Part shown: positions 24,613-33,118 of the stretch, piece by piece | Layout: each line of letters starts with the position of its first letter | Numbering within the stretch: position 1 is the stretch's first letter | DNA from: Planctomycetota bacterium | GTDB taxonomy: Bacteria > Planctomycetota > Brocadiia > SM23-32 > JAKLEA01 | Length of the DNA stretch: 64,000 bases | Reading direction: 5' to 3' | Assembly (NCBI GenBank): GCA_022711755.1 | Contig: JAKLEA010000026.1 | Coordinates: 1 to 64,000 of the forward strand | Program-made: the position numbers and the translations under genes | The notes under the pieces: generated by a model | The model's input: the letters and a program-made list of their open reading frames with translations, nothing else | The model's database searches: none | Told to the model about the DNA's origin: nothing

Positions 24613-27600
24613 TTACTGCAACTTCGGCCCCGCAATGCGCTCGCCGTTACGCTGGCGTGACTGATCCGCGGGATCGAATGTCCCATAAAAAAGCGCATTT
24701 GCGTCAATCCATGTGACCAAGCGTTCGATATCCTCCGGCGTCAATTTCACTTCGTTATGCCCCTTCAGCAGCATCTTCATCACCTGGCTCGCTCGCGCTC
24801 CGAAGCGATCCGGGAATGTCATCGGCTCCCCGTTCCCCGCCAGATCGCTCCATGCCGAGAAAGCCGTGCGCGGGGCCAGCACGTTGTAGGACCTGGTGTA
24901 TGCGCCTTCCGCTTCCCCGGTCAGAATGATTGGTTTCCCCTCCGGCCCCTTCGGTTTGTCCGCGCCGTGGCACTTGACGCAGTTCCTGTCCAGCACAGGC
25001 TGAACCAGTAGCGCGTAACTCAGCGGATTCGACCCGTCCGGCCCGGGGGCAATCACCGACGGCTCGCGTTTCAAGGCCAGCGGTGGATTTCCGGCGGAGG
25101 CAGTCGTCGTCCGGCGCTCATGGCAACCGATGCAGGAAACCTTCTCGCCCGGTTGCAGGTACGTGATGCTGCGCATGGTCTGGACAGCCTGTCCACGCTC
25201 GTCCAGCGCCTGGAAGCAGAATGGAATTCCGGCTGGCGCTCGGAAATACGCCGAGCCGTCGCTTTCAACGGGAACCGTGCCGATCACCTGCTTGCCCGGC
25301 GAAGCGAATGCCAGCCCCACTGTCGGCTGATTGGCGTTCGGCGTGGTCTTTGGCAGCACCTGAACGACCCGCAGCCTCGTTATCTTTTCTTTCGGCAAGG
25401 CGGGATAACCTTCATAGACATTCTGAAGGAAGAACGTCCCCTCTCGCCCGGCATCTTCGTCAGCGATTGACGCCACTTCAGCCTCCCTGGGTCTGGGCCG
25501 AAGCGGCACAGGCCAGAGGCTGGATATGTTGAGGTCACGATAAATCAACTCTTTGTTGCCGAAAGCGTCAACCAGATAAAGCCCGAACATGTTCGCCTTG
25601 TTGCCGGTCGGCTCTCCGATCAGCGGATCGAAACTGTATGACGCCAGGAAATACTTCTCCGAGAGCGGATAAGGGCTTCGGTAGCAATGCCCCGGCCAGC
25701 GCAAGGCCTCTTCAGGTGTTGCGTATTCCTTCGGGCTGCCGGGTGCATGCCAGCCTACGGGCGCTACGGAAGTCTCGCTTTCCGGGAACGGCGCGTCAGG
25801 CGTCAGACGGGTAATCGGGTCGGCACCGTCGCGTCCCTTGTTGATGTCAAGAAGTATGATTGAGCCGGCCGTCATTGCATGGTGCGCGGCAGCCGTGGCC
25901 ATCACCAGCGGAGAATCGGAGACCTGCCGCGCCTCCCATACCCCGACGGGATTGAACGTATAATTACCGTAGAAGATTGAAGGGTTGGAGCCGTCAGGCA
26001 TCGCCGTCCATAGCTGCTGATAATGAACGGCGTGACGATCAACGTAATCCCAACGCGTGTATATCAAACGTCCGTCCGCCAGTACCGACGGATCCCATTC
26101 GTGAGTTTCATGGTATGAAACCGGACGCGGATTTGAGCCGTCAGACTCCGCCAGCGTAAGAGTGTGAACCGGGCACGGCCCGCGCCCGCAGCGGTGGAAT
26201 CCGCCCCTGCGCGTTGAGAGCAGCAGAATTCTGCCGTTCGGCAGTTCCTTCGGCGCAAAGTCGTCATATGGACCGTCGGTGATCTGCTTCAGATTGGAAC
26301 CGTCTGGTTGGATTTCGTAAAGATGGTAGCGTCGGTCAAAACATGTCTCGCGATTGGCTTCCGAAGGCGTATATGGGATTTCGCAGAACGCGAAGAGTAT
26401 CCGCCGGGCATCGTAGGAAACCTCAGGCTGCATGACGCTGCCCATAGGAAGTTTCCCGCCGGTCATATCGCGGCATGCCATTGATTCCCCAGGCGATTCG
26501 AGGACGAACAATCCGCCTCCTGCCCTGGCGCAACTTCCGATGTATTGCGTCAGTTGGTGGCTGAAATACGGCGTCGAATGTTTTGCGAAAACGAGCGGTC
26601 CCGTTCGGGTCAGCGGATTCGCCAGCGCGATGCGGCGACGCAACCGATGCGCGCGAAGCCACAAATCCTCCCACGCGGTGTGATCATTACTCCCCTGCCC
26701 TTCCAAACCTTTAAACTCATCCTTCAACGCCTGCCACTGCGCCGACTCGATCTCAAGGACAATCCCGGACTTTGCCAGATCGGCGATCAGTCTGTCTCCA
26801 CGGCTGATAATCCGCCCTATGGACTTGGCAAATGATACTGGTTCTCGCTCCGTCCCGATGCCGTCCTGCATCCTCCAGTCCCACTCGATGAGCGCTTCAT
26901 GGAGCGCCCCGCGCATTGCCGGAAGCTCCGGCGGGGGAAAGACTTCTTCATTCTTCGTCTTCGGCATCAAAGCCATTCGCCGGACGCTTTCCCCCTTCGC
27001 ATATCCGACATTGCGCCACCTGACAAGCCCCTCCCCCCCCCTGCCCTTCGTCCGCAGTTCAAGCAATGATTCTTTACGCGCCAGACCACAGGAAGAAGGC
27101 ATGATTTGCAGCCGCGCCGTTTTCTGATTCTCTACGAGGATTGCTCCGGAAGCCTCGCAACCGTCCAGCAAGAGCGCAACCTCCGCCCTTTCCCCAATCG
27201 CCAGCGTCGCTTCAGCCTCAATCCGACCGATTGATCCCGCATTGCTGATGGGTATTCGGACAGATGCCGCTTCTTCGCCTGAAACGCAGGCCGCAAAAGC
27301 GAACCGTCCCAGCGAAGCGATCTGCGCGCCATTCTCCCGCGCATATAGCGAAAATCCGGCGACATCCGCGCTTTGAATATGCGGCCCGCCGAGATCAATG
27401 ACCGGCATGCCGATCCGCGAAGCGTCCGCCGCAAGGACGAGCCGGGCGTCGGCCCAGTTCGCCATGTCGCAGGCAATCCCGTCCCCGGCGTCAAGGGCAA
27501 CAAGCCTTAGCTTTAAAGCGCCGTCCAGCGGGACGCTGACGGGTTTGGGCGGGTCGCTGTCGGTCATCACCCCGCTGTCGAATCGCTTTTCATCGTCAAC

Positions 27601-28020
27601 AAACACCTGGAATATGACGCTGCCGCGCGCGCCGCCCTGCCACTGAATCCCGACGTTGGCATCAAACCGCGTGAACTCTCCGTGCGGCAGGTCAATGGCG
27701 ATCTCCCCCGGCGCATGGTTGCCCATCCCCTTTTTGAAACCGGTTTTCTCAATAAGGATCGGACTAGCGCGCCGTCCGTCCGGCGGGATTGCTGCGGTAT
27801 CGCGCCCCAATGTGCCCCACCCCTGGCTCACCTTCGCGGCAAATGCGTCAAGCGAATCGCCCAGAAAAACCGCGTCGCCATCGCTTCCGGCAAGCGATCC
27901 TGAGACACATAGAAGCAAAACGACGGCAAGCGCGAAGGCGCGTTTCTGTTTCATGGCTCGCACTATGCCGGTTGATCGGCGCATGACGAATGTATGCGCC
28001 ATAAGCATGGAAATCCTCAT
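24613..28020 (-). CDS. Large secreted di-heme protein, hydrazine synthase alpha-like, with NPCBM-like N-terminal domain
   Basis: An 1,135-aa exported protein. After a signal peptide (hydrophobic FALAVVLLLCVSGSLAG) comes a domain resembling NPCBM carbohydrate-binding modules (about residues 50-200), then a long region with beta-propeller-like repeats (YEIQPDGSNLKQITDG, AMPDGSNPSIFYG and similar) of the type found in the middle domain of hydrazine synthase alpha. Two c-type heme motifs follow, CIGCH at 963-967 and CVKCH at 1014-1018, with a cytochrome-like tail. Homologues of this layout are common in Planctomycetes without anammox, so hydrazine synthesis is not implied. The ATG at 28020 overlaps the upstream stop (ATGA); MKQKRAF at 27954 gives a more normal signal peptide. 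Confidence 0.85.
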   Translation of the reverse strand: MRISMLMAHTFVMRRSTGIVRAMKQKRAFALAVVLLLCVSGSLAGSDGDAVFLGDSLDAFAAKVSQGWGTLGRDTAAIPPDGRRASPILIEKTGFKKGMGNHAPGEIAIDLPHGEFTRFDANVGIQWQGGARGSVIFQVFVDDEKRFDSGVMTDSDPPKPVSVPLDGALKLRLVALDAGDGIACDMANWADARLVLAADASRIGMPVIDLGGPHIQSADVAGFSLYARENGAQIASLGRFAFAACVSGEEAASVRIPISNAGSIGRIEAEATLAIGERAEVALLLDGCEASGAILVENQKTARLQIMPSSCGLARKESLLELRTKGRGGEGLVRWRNVGYAKGESVRRMALMPKTKNEEVFPPPELPAMRGALHEALIEWDWRMQDGIGTEREPVSFAKSIGRIISRGDRLIADLAKSGIVLEIESAQWQALKDEFKGLEGQGSNDHTAWEDLWLRAHRLRRRIALANPLTRTGPLVFAKHSTPYFSHQLTQYIGSCARAGGGLFVLESPGESMACRDMTGGKLPMGSVMQPEVSYDARRILFAFCEIPYTPSEANRETCFDRRYHLYEIQPDGSNLKQITDGPYDDFAPKELPNGRILLLSTRRGGFHRCGRGPCPVHTLTLAESDGSNPRPVSYHETHEWDPSVLADGRLIYTRWDYVDRHAVHYQQLWTAMPDGSNPSIFYGNYTFNPVGVWEARQVSDSPLVMATAAAHHAMTAGSIILLDINKGRDGADPITRLTPDAPFPESETSVAPVGWHAPGSPKEYATPEEALRWPGHCYRSPYPLSEKYFLASYSFDPLIGEPTGNKANMFGLYLVDAFGNKELIYRDLNISSLWPVPLRPRPREAEVASIADEDAGREGTFFLQNVYEGYPALPKEKITRLRVVQVLPKTTPNANQPTVGLAFASPGKQVIGTVPVESDGSAYFRAPAGIPFCFQALDERGQAVQTMRSITYLQPGEKVSCIGCHERRTTTASAGNPPLALKREPSVIAPGPDGSNPLSYALLVQPVLDRNCVKCHGADKPKGPEGKPIILTGEAEGAYTRSYNVLAPRTAFSAWSDLAGNGEPMTFPDRFGARASQVMKMLLKGHNEVKLTPEDIERLVTWIDANALFYGTFDPADQSRQRNGERIAGPKLQ

Positions 28021-28793
28021 GCGTCAATGATGCATCCGCGCAGGTATGCCGCGAAACTGCTCACCCCGTCAACAGGATCGCTCGGTTCCTCATATTCGAT
28101 TGAAAGGTAGCCCTGGTAATCAGCCCGGCGCAGGATGCGCACCACCTTGCGATAATCAATCAGGCGGCGAGCTTCCCCGTCCCGGCAGGTCACCTTGCAA
28201 TGCGTGGTGACGGCGCGGGATGCGCAGTCGCGGTACTGCGTGTAGATGTCCCCTGTGAAATTGCCGAAATCGAGATTGAGACCTATCCACGGGTTGTTTT
28301 TGAACGGACGGATCAGTTCAAGCGTTCCCTCGGCATCGGATGTCAATCCGCCGTGGTTCTCAAGCGCCAGGCTGACGCCCTCCTTCGCGCCTTTTTCCGC
28401 GCACTGGGCCAGACCGTCAATCACCCATCGCACGGCTTCCACCTTCTCATGCCCCTCGGGGACTCCACCCGCAAAAACGCGCAGAACAGCCGAACCGAGG
28501 CGGACCGAATGCTCTATCCATTGCTTGACGTGCTCGATCTGCTGATTTCGTTTCTCGGGATCGGCGTTGCTGAAATTTCCGCCCACAGCCGTGCCGGATA
28601 TGTCAAGGCCACGCTTGAATGTCTCGCGCTTTATGTGGTGCAGATACTCGGTCGTCAGCTCCGGGAAGTAATAAGCCGTCAACTCCACCCCGTCAAAGTT
28701 TAGATCCCGGCAGGTATCCAGGAATTGTTCGAGGGTCATTTTGTCGTTTTTCAGCAGATCGCGATAGGAATATGCGCATGTGGACAACTTCAT
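28017..28793 (-). CDS. Sugar phosphate isomerase/epimerase (TIM barrel)
   Basis: A 258-aa xylose-isomerase-like TIM barrel. It opens MKLSTCAYSYRDLL, and likely metal ligands are Glu in ALENHGG, Asp in LNLDFGNF, His in VTTHCKV and Glu in LSIEYEEP. The ATG at 28793 has GGAG nine nt upstream (GGAGATAAAGATC); the frame continues to 28880 without support. Its stop overlaps the start of the large heme protein. It is only distantly similar to the isomerase at 3101 and, unlike that one, has no oxidoreductase beside it. Confidence 0.9.
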   Translation of the reverse strand: MKLSTCAYSYRDLLKNDKMTLEQFLDTCRDLNFDGVELTAYYFPELTTEYLHHIKRETFKRGLDISGTAVGGNFSNADPEKRNQQIEHVKQWIEHSVRLGSAVLRVFAGGVPEGHEKVEAVRWVIDGLAQCAEKGAKEGVSLALENHGGLTSDAEGTLELIRPFKNNPWIGLNLDFGNFTGDIYTQYRDCASRAVTTHCKVTCRDGEARRLIDYRKVVRILRRADYQGYLSIEYEEPSDPVDGVSSFAAYLRGCIIDA

Positions 28794-29022
28794 GATCTTT
28801 ATCTCCAGCCTGAATTCCTCAGTATTGCCTGGAACGCTCAGCTCCGGACGGACTTCTGAATGCTTGATTACCCTTAACATCCTGAAACATCAAGAGAAAT
28901 CGAGTCTGAAGAGACGGCGGCTGCTCGGGCATGCAATCGCGCCTCATGACCGTTGCCCGCATTGGCGTGATTTTAAGACCGGGGTGTTCCTTCGCGCAAC
29001 CACATTGAAGATCGCGAAGATA

Positions 29023-30195
29023 TCATTTCATTTCGGCATTGACCGTCAACCGTTCCGGCATCAGACGCACGAGAACCGCGCACGCCGCGGCGCCGACGCC
29101 GAAAATCATGAGCACTGACGGATCAGCCAGCTTCACGCCAAAGAGCATCGGCAGAGCGACGCCGAAGTCGCGCCATGCAAAAAGGAATCCGTGCAACGGC
29201 AGCCTGTTTCGAGGCGTCGTTTCATCCCCAACCCATGCCAAACAGACGGTCGGTATCGTCCCGAACATTAACCCCAGCAATGCCGCCCCCAATGCGTAAG
29301 CCGCTGTCGAGCCGACGTAACGGCTCAGAAACATCCCGCCTGAACCCAGCAGGAATCCGACGCTCCAGACCCGCGCCCTTCCGAAGCGATCGGAAAGCGA
29401 GCCGGCAAAGCGAGACGCCGTAACCTGCGCAATGTAGAAAGGCGCCAGGGTCAAGCCGATGCTCCCAGCGCCGGAGATTGCGGCGATCTGCGTATTCAAC
29501 TGGCGCAGACAGATCCCATACGCCGGAGAACTCATGAAAAGACAGAAGACCACCGTCATCATGCGGCGGTCAGAGAACCATTTTTTGAACTGCGCCGGCT
29601 CGCTTTCAACGTATTCGTTCTCCGACGGGCGGATCAGGAACGAAACTCCAACGCCTAGCGATGAAGCAGCAATTGCCCAGCAAATAGCCCCGCGATAATC
29701 GGCAATTGACGACGGCGACTTGCCGCAAAGAAAGCCCTGAACGATAACGCCGAGAACCAGGCCGGCTTGCGTCCCGAAATACAGATTACCTGCGGCCTTG
29801 CCATAGGCCGACTTCTGCGAAAGCTCAAGCATCCTCATGCTTGAACTCCCCCAGAAAACCGACGCCGCAATGCCCCAGACAATCGCCCCCGCAAGCAGTC
29901 CTGCGAAACTGTCGCAGAAATATAGATTCACCGTAAAGAATGCGTACCCGGCCACGCCAAGATTAATGCTCCTCCTGATGCCCAGCCTGCGGACAACGAA
30001 CGGGACGAACTGCCGCGCAAACGCGAAAGACAAGTAGACCAAAGCCATCACAAGAGATGCCAGCCTTTCGCTTCCCGTCTTTGATTCAAGCTTCAGGATC
30101 GGCACGACGTAAGGCTGGATAGCCCCCGTCCCTGCAAAGGCGCAGAAGAAAACGAGGGCGATAACAAACGCTTGATTGCGGGCGGATCTGCTCAT
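29023..30195 (-). CDS. Major facilitator superfamily transporter
   Basis: A 390-aa integral membrane protein with about twelve hydrophobic helices. The second-half loop AGSLSDRFGRARVWS is the MFS signature repeated between helices 8 and 9; the first-half copy is degenerate. The substrate is unknown. I chose ATG 30195; a TTG at 30207 would overlap the upstream stop by TTGA and is also possible. It follows the creatininase-like gene directly and is probably the last gene of the operon starting at 34869, so it may move a product of that locus. A 7-bp inverted repeat (28990-28996 with 29013-29019) lies just after its stop. Confidence 0.9.
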   Translation of the reverse strand: MSRSARNQAFVIALVFFCAFAGTGAIQPYVVPILKLESKTGSERLASLVMALVYLSFAFARQFVPFVVRRLGIRRSINLGVAGYAFFTVNLYFCDSFAGLLAGAIVWGIAASVFWGSSSMRMLELSQKSAYGKAAGNLYFGTQAGLVLGVIVQGFLCGKSPSSIADYRGAICWAIAASSLGVGVSFLIRPSENEYVESEPAQFKKWFSDRRMMTVVFCLFMSSPAYGICLRQLNTQIAAISGAGSIGLTLAPFYIAQVTASRFAGSLSDRFGRARVWSVGFLLGSGGMFLSRYVGSTAAYALGAALLGLMFGTIPTVCLAWVGDETTPRNRLPLHGFLFAWRDFGVALPMLFGVKLADPSVLMIFGVGAAACAVLVRLMPERLTVNAEMK

Positions 30196-30203
30196 TTTTC
30201 TGC

Positions 30204-30998
30204 TCAACTTTTCCCGCCGGCCTTCCGTATCAGTTCTCCAGCTTTCTTCACCATACCGACCACAATCAGGTCAACCGCCCTGCGTCCGATCTCGATTGAT
30301 GCCTCCGTCCTGGGGTCATCGCCATGCACCCCGACTAGCGTCTCGTCCGCGCGGCCGCGGAAAACGCTCATGTCAACGCAATCCGGGCGCAGGTACCAGA
30401 GATATGACGTTTCCCACTTCGCGGCATGATCGCCCCCGACATCCTTCGACTTCGACGGATAATGAAACTCTATTCCCGCAAAAGCCTGAGAATCCTTGAA
30501 TCTGGAGTTGAATTCCTCGACTGCTTTCGATGCCCAACCATGCAGGGGATAATGACCGCAGAGGAGGCACACGGCCTTCATTTCAAGGGTATTCATTTCC
30601 ACTAGAACGTGATAGATGAGCTTCGTATAAAAGGCCTCCTGCTCTTCAGCCGTATTGCCGAAGTAATCGAGCGCAAACTTGCTTCTCTTGAATCGCATCT
30701 TCTTGATGACGGCCAGCCTGTCGCGAGTGGTTGCCTCGATAAGGTGGGACACTCGCGGCTCGCCGTACCAGAGCGTCGGAAACGCGAAACCACCCGATTT
30801 TGCGGCGGCAAGCTCGCATAACTTTTCGGCCTTAAGAGCGTCGTTGCCGACGGCCATATGCTCTCCATGCCATTCCAACCCGCCAAGCCCGATGAACGCC
30901 GCCGGAAAACTTTTCCGACGCCCGACTATCTCGTGGGGAAGCATCTCCTCGTATCTGACCTTTTCCACCTTGCCGACTCCTTTCTCTGCCGAATCCAT
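30204..30998 (-). CDS. Creatininase-family amidohydrolase-like protein
   Basis: A 264-aa protein with the creatininase metal-site pattern: IGLGGLEWHGEHMAVGND near residue 36-54 (Glu, His, Asp ligands) and GGDHAAKWETS further on (His and Glu). Family members hydrolyse cyclic amides or act in cofactor pathways such as mycofactocin and riboflavin biosynthesis. ATG 30998 overlaps the TAA of the upstream membrane-protein gene by one base (TAATG), which decides the start over an in-frame ATG at 31046. It lies between a GT-C-like protein and an MFS transporter; its substrate here is unknown. Confidence 0.87.
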   Translation of the reverse strand: MDSAEKGVGKVEKVRYEEMLPHEIVGRRKSFPAAFIGLGGLEWHGEHMAVGNDALKAEKLCELAAAKSGGFAFPTLWYGEPRVSHLIEATTRDRLAVIKKMRFKRSKFALDYFGNTAEEQEAFYTKLIYHVLVEMNTLEMKAVCLLCGHYPLHGWASKAVEEFNSRFKDSQAFAGIEFHYPSKSKDVGGDHAAKWETSYLWYLRPDCVDMSVFRGRADETLVGVHGDDPRTEASIEIGRRAVDLIVVGMVKKAGELIRKAGGKS

Positions 30999-33118
30999 TA
31001 CGGGTAAATGACTTCGTAAAGACTGTATCCTGTTTGTGGCGGACATGCTGGAAGCCGCCTGAAATGCCTTTCATCCCGAAACAACATAACGGGGAACAAC
31101 TCAGCCATGCCCCTGTCTGTGAAGGTCTTCCTGAAGCATGGCCAGTCGTTGTCCGACGGGTCTTTTGCCAGAACGTAGCGTATGTTCATTCTCTTCAGCG
31201 CCGCGAAGACTTCATCAGGCTTGGCCGCTGCGTGAAGGTCATAGGTTTCCGGACTTTGGTAATGAGCATATTCCCAATAAGGGCGCTCCCTAAAAAGAAA
31301 GAATGCGAGGGCGCCCTTCTCGGACCACGGCGCTATCAGAACGTTCTCGCCCGGAGCGAGGGTCCTTCGCAAGGCTTCGCCCATTGCCCAATTCTCCGGA
31401 GCAGAATACTTCAACGCCTCATCCTCGTGGAAAAGGCGAACGTCGCGGATGAACTGCACATATGGGCCTAGCGGCCAGAGACAGCAGACCGCAACGACAA
31501 CCAGCGCGACAGCGGATGAAACCTGCTGGAACGCTTCAGCCGATTCCGGTTTTTCAGCGTTGATCCTTATTGAAACCCATCGCAGCATCGCGAATATCGG
31601 ATATGCGGCCAGCGCGCTCAGCGGAACAGCCGATGGAACCAACAGTTTATGGCTCGCATTCTTCGGCCCGGCAACCAGCCAGAATAGCAGTGGAGCAAAG
31701 GCAAAGACAATTAATGGAATGACATTTCCAAAGACTCGCTTCGAACGGGGAAGGAGCGACAGAATGACCGCGACACCGATGAGGACAACGTGCGCGGGGC
31801 AAAGCAGTTCGCCCTGGAACCACGCGCGGAGGTCAGACGCCGACCCGGGGAAGAAGTCATTAAGACCAGTCATCCAGCGCAATTTCGAGAGATGGTCCCC
31901 ACCTTCATACAAGTATCCCGGATTCGTATCCGCAAAGACGCTGAGAATTTTCAAATCTGCCGCAGAGATTCCCGGCGGATTGCCGAAAAGACCTGCGTGG
32001 AACGGGTATACCGGACTGCGATACTTGACTGCGAGGACAATGTTCCATGACAACATCAGGAGCATTGTGACCAGAAACCATGGGAATAACGCCCCTCTGG
32101 CGCGACGCACAGCCTCAACAAGCGCAACTGCCTTTGAACCGGGTGGAACCTGTGAGACTCCGGCAGTCAGCACGATCGCAGCCAGCAGCATCGCCCCAAG
32201 ATATGGACGCACAAATCCCGCGCCCACCAGCCCGAAAAGAAAGATCGCCCCCTGCCTGCGATCATTCGCGGCAATCCACTTCAATCCTGCAAGAGACACG
32301 GCCAGGGTAAAAAAGGGCGTCAGCGTATCATGAGAAATGGTGAAGCAAGACGCCCAGTAGCGCCGACAGCCAAGCAGCATCGCGTATCCGAGAAAACCCG
32401 GGATGGCGGAACAAAGGAAGAAGCGGCTGAACGCGCCCACCGCAACGACCGTCGCAAAAGTATAGAGCGACGGAAGCAGGTTCGCCGCTATCTCGGGTTC
32501 CCCCACAGAGGGGCAAAGGCGATAGCACACGGCTGACAGGAATGTTGCCGCCGGATTGTAAAAAAGGTGGTCGTTGTGGTGACCGATTTGGATTGGAGAA
32601 AGCCAGGGGAATATCCCCTTCCCGGCGAAAAAACGCCCGCCATCGTGAATACTCCAGGCATGGCCGTACCATATCGCCTGCCCTGGGTTGGCGACGCTGA
32701 ACCACGCTGGAACCAACATCGCCGCAAAGCACGCCATCCCTGCCCAGGGGCCGGTTTTCGATATTCCGATTCCCCTTCCCGACTCATCGTCAGCAGAAAC
32801 GAGCCTGAGCGTCTCCGCCCCATCGCCTTGCCCATGGACCAGGGAAGCGACAGCGACAACCACGAGAATGGCAAGAAGGAGTATCCCATTCAGTCCGCCG
32901 ATAATCGAAAAGGGAAGAAGGATAATTGAATTGATGGTTGGAATCAGAATGAAGGTTGCGATAACACGTTCTTCCAGGTTTTCGGAAAACCTTCTTGATA
33001 AAAGATACGCCGGGACGAGGATGCATAACCAGGGGAATGCTTCGGGCAGAAGCAACGGAGTGAACGCCAGGACCGAGAGGGACAGGATATCAGCGCCGAC
33101 TGTTCGGTATCTTTTCAT
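30998..33118 (-). CDS. Large multi-pass membrane protein, GT-C glycosyltransferase-like
   Basis: A 706-aa protein with at least twelve hydrophobic segments followed by a soluble C-terminal part of about 130 residues (from ENWAMGEALRRTLAPGENVLIAP), which would face the periplasm. The arrangement, with a large loop after an early helix (AIWYGHAWSIHDGGRFF, then HHNDHLFYNPA), resembles polyprenol-linked sugar transferases of the GT-C class; I cannot place it in a family. It overlaps the upstream membrane-protein gene by ATGA and the downstream creatininase-like gene by one base, so the three are tightly coupled. Confidence 0.75.
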   Translation of the reverse strand: MKRYRTVGADILSLSVLAFTPLLLPEAFPWLCILVPAYLLSRRFSENLEERVIATFILIPTINSIILLPFSIIGGLNGILLLAILVVVAVASLVHGQGDGAETLRLVSADDESGRGIGISKTGPWAGMACFAAMLVPAWFSVANPGQAIWYGHAWSIHDGGRFFAGKGIFPWLSPIQIGHHNDHLFYNPAATFLSAVCYRLCPSVGEPEIAANLLPSLYTFATVVAVGAFSRFFLCSAIPGFLGYAMLLGCRRYWASCFTISHDTLTPFFTLAVSLAGLKWIAANDRRQGAIFLFGLVGAGFVRPYLGAMLLAAIVLTAGVSQVPPGSKAVALVEAVRRARGALFPWFLVTMLLMLSWNIVLAVKYRSPVYPFHAGLFGNPPGISAADLKILSVFADTNPGYLYEGGDHLSKLRWMTGLNDFFPGSASDLRAWFQGELLCPAHVVLIGVAVILSLLPRSKRVFGNVIPLIVFAFAPLLFWLVAGPKNASHKLLVPSAVPLSALAAYPIFAMLRWVSIRINAEKPESAEAFQQVSSAVALVVVAVCCLWPLGPYVQFIRDVRLFHEDEALKYSAPENWAMGEALRRTLAPGENVLIAPWSEKGALAFFLFRERPYWEYAHYQSPETYDLHAAAKPDEVFAALKRMNIRYVLAKDPSDNDWPCFRKTFTDRGMAELFPVMLFRDERHFRRLPACPPQTGYSLYEVIYP

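Noticed and set aside
24613-28020. Evidence for anammox metabolism
   Set aside because: Only an alpha-like protein is present, without beta/gamma hydrazine synthase subunits or hydrazine dehydrogenase; such homologues are common outside anammox bacteria.
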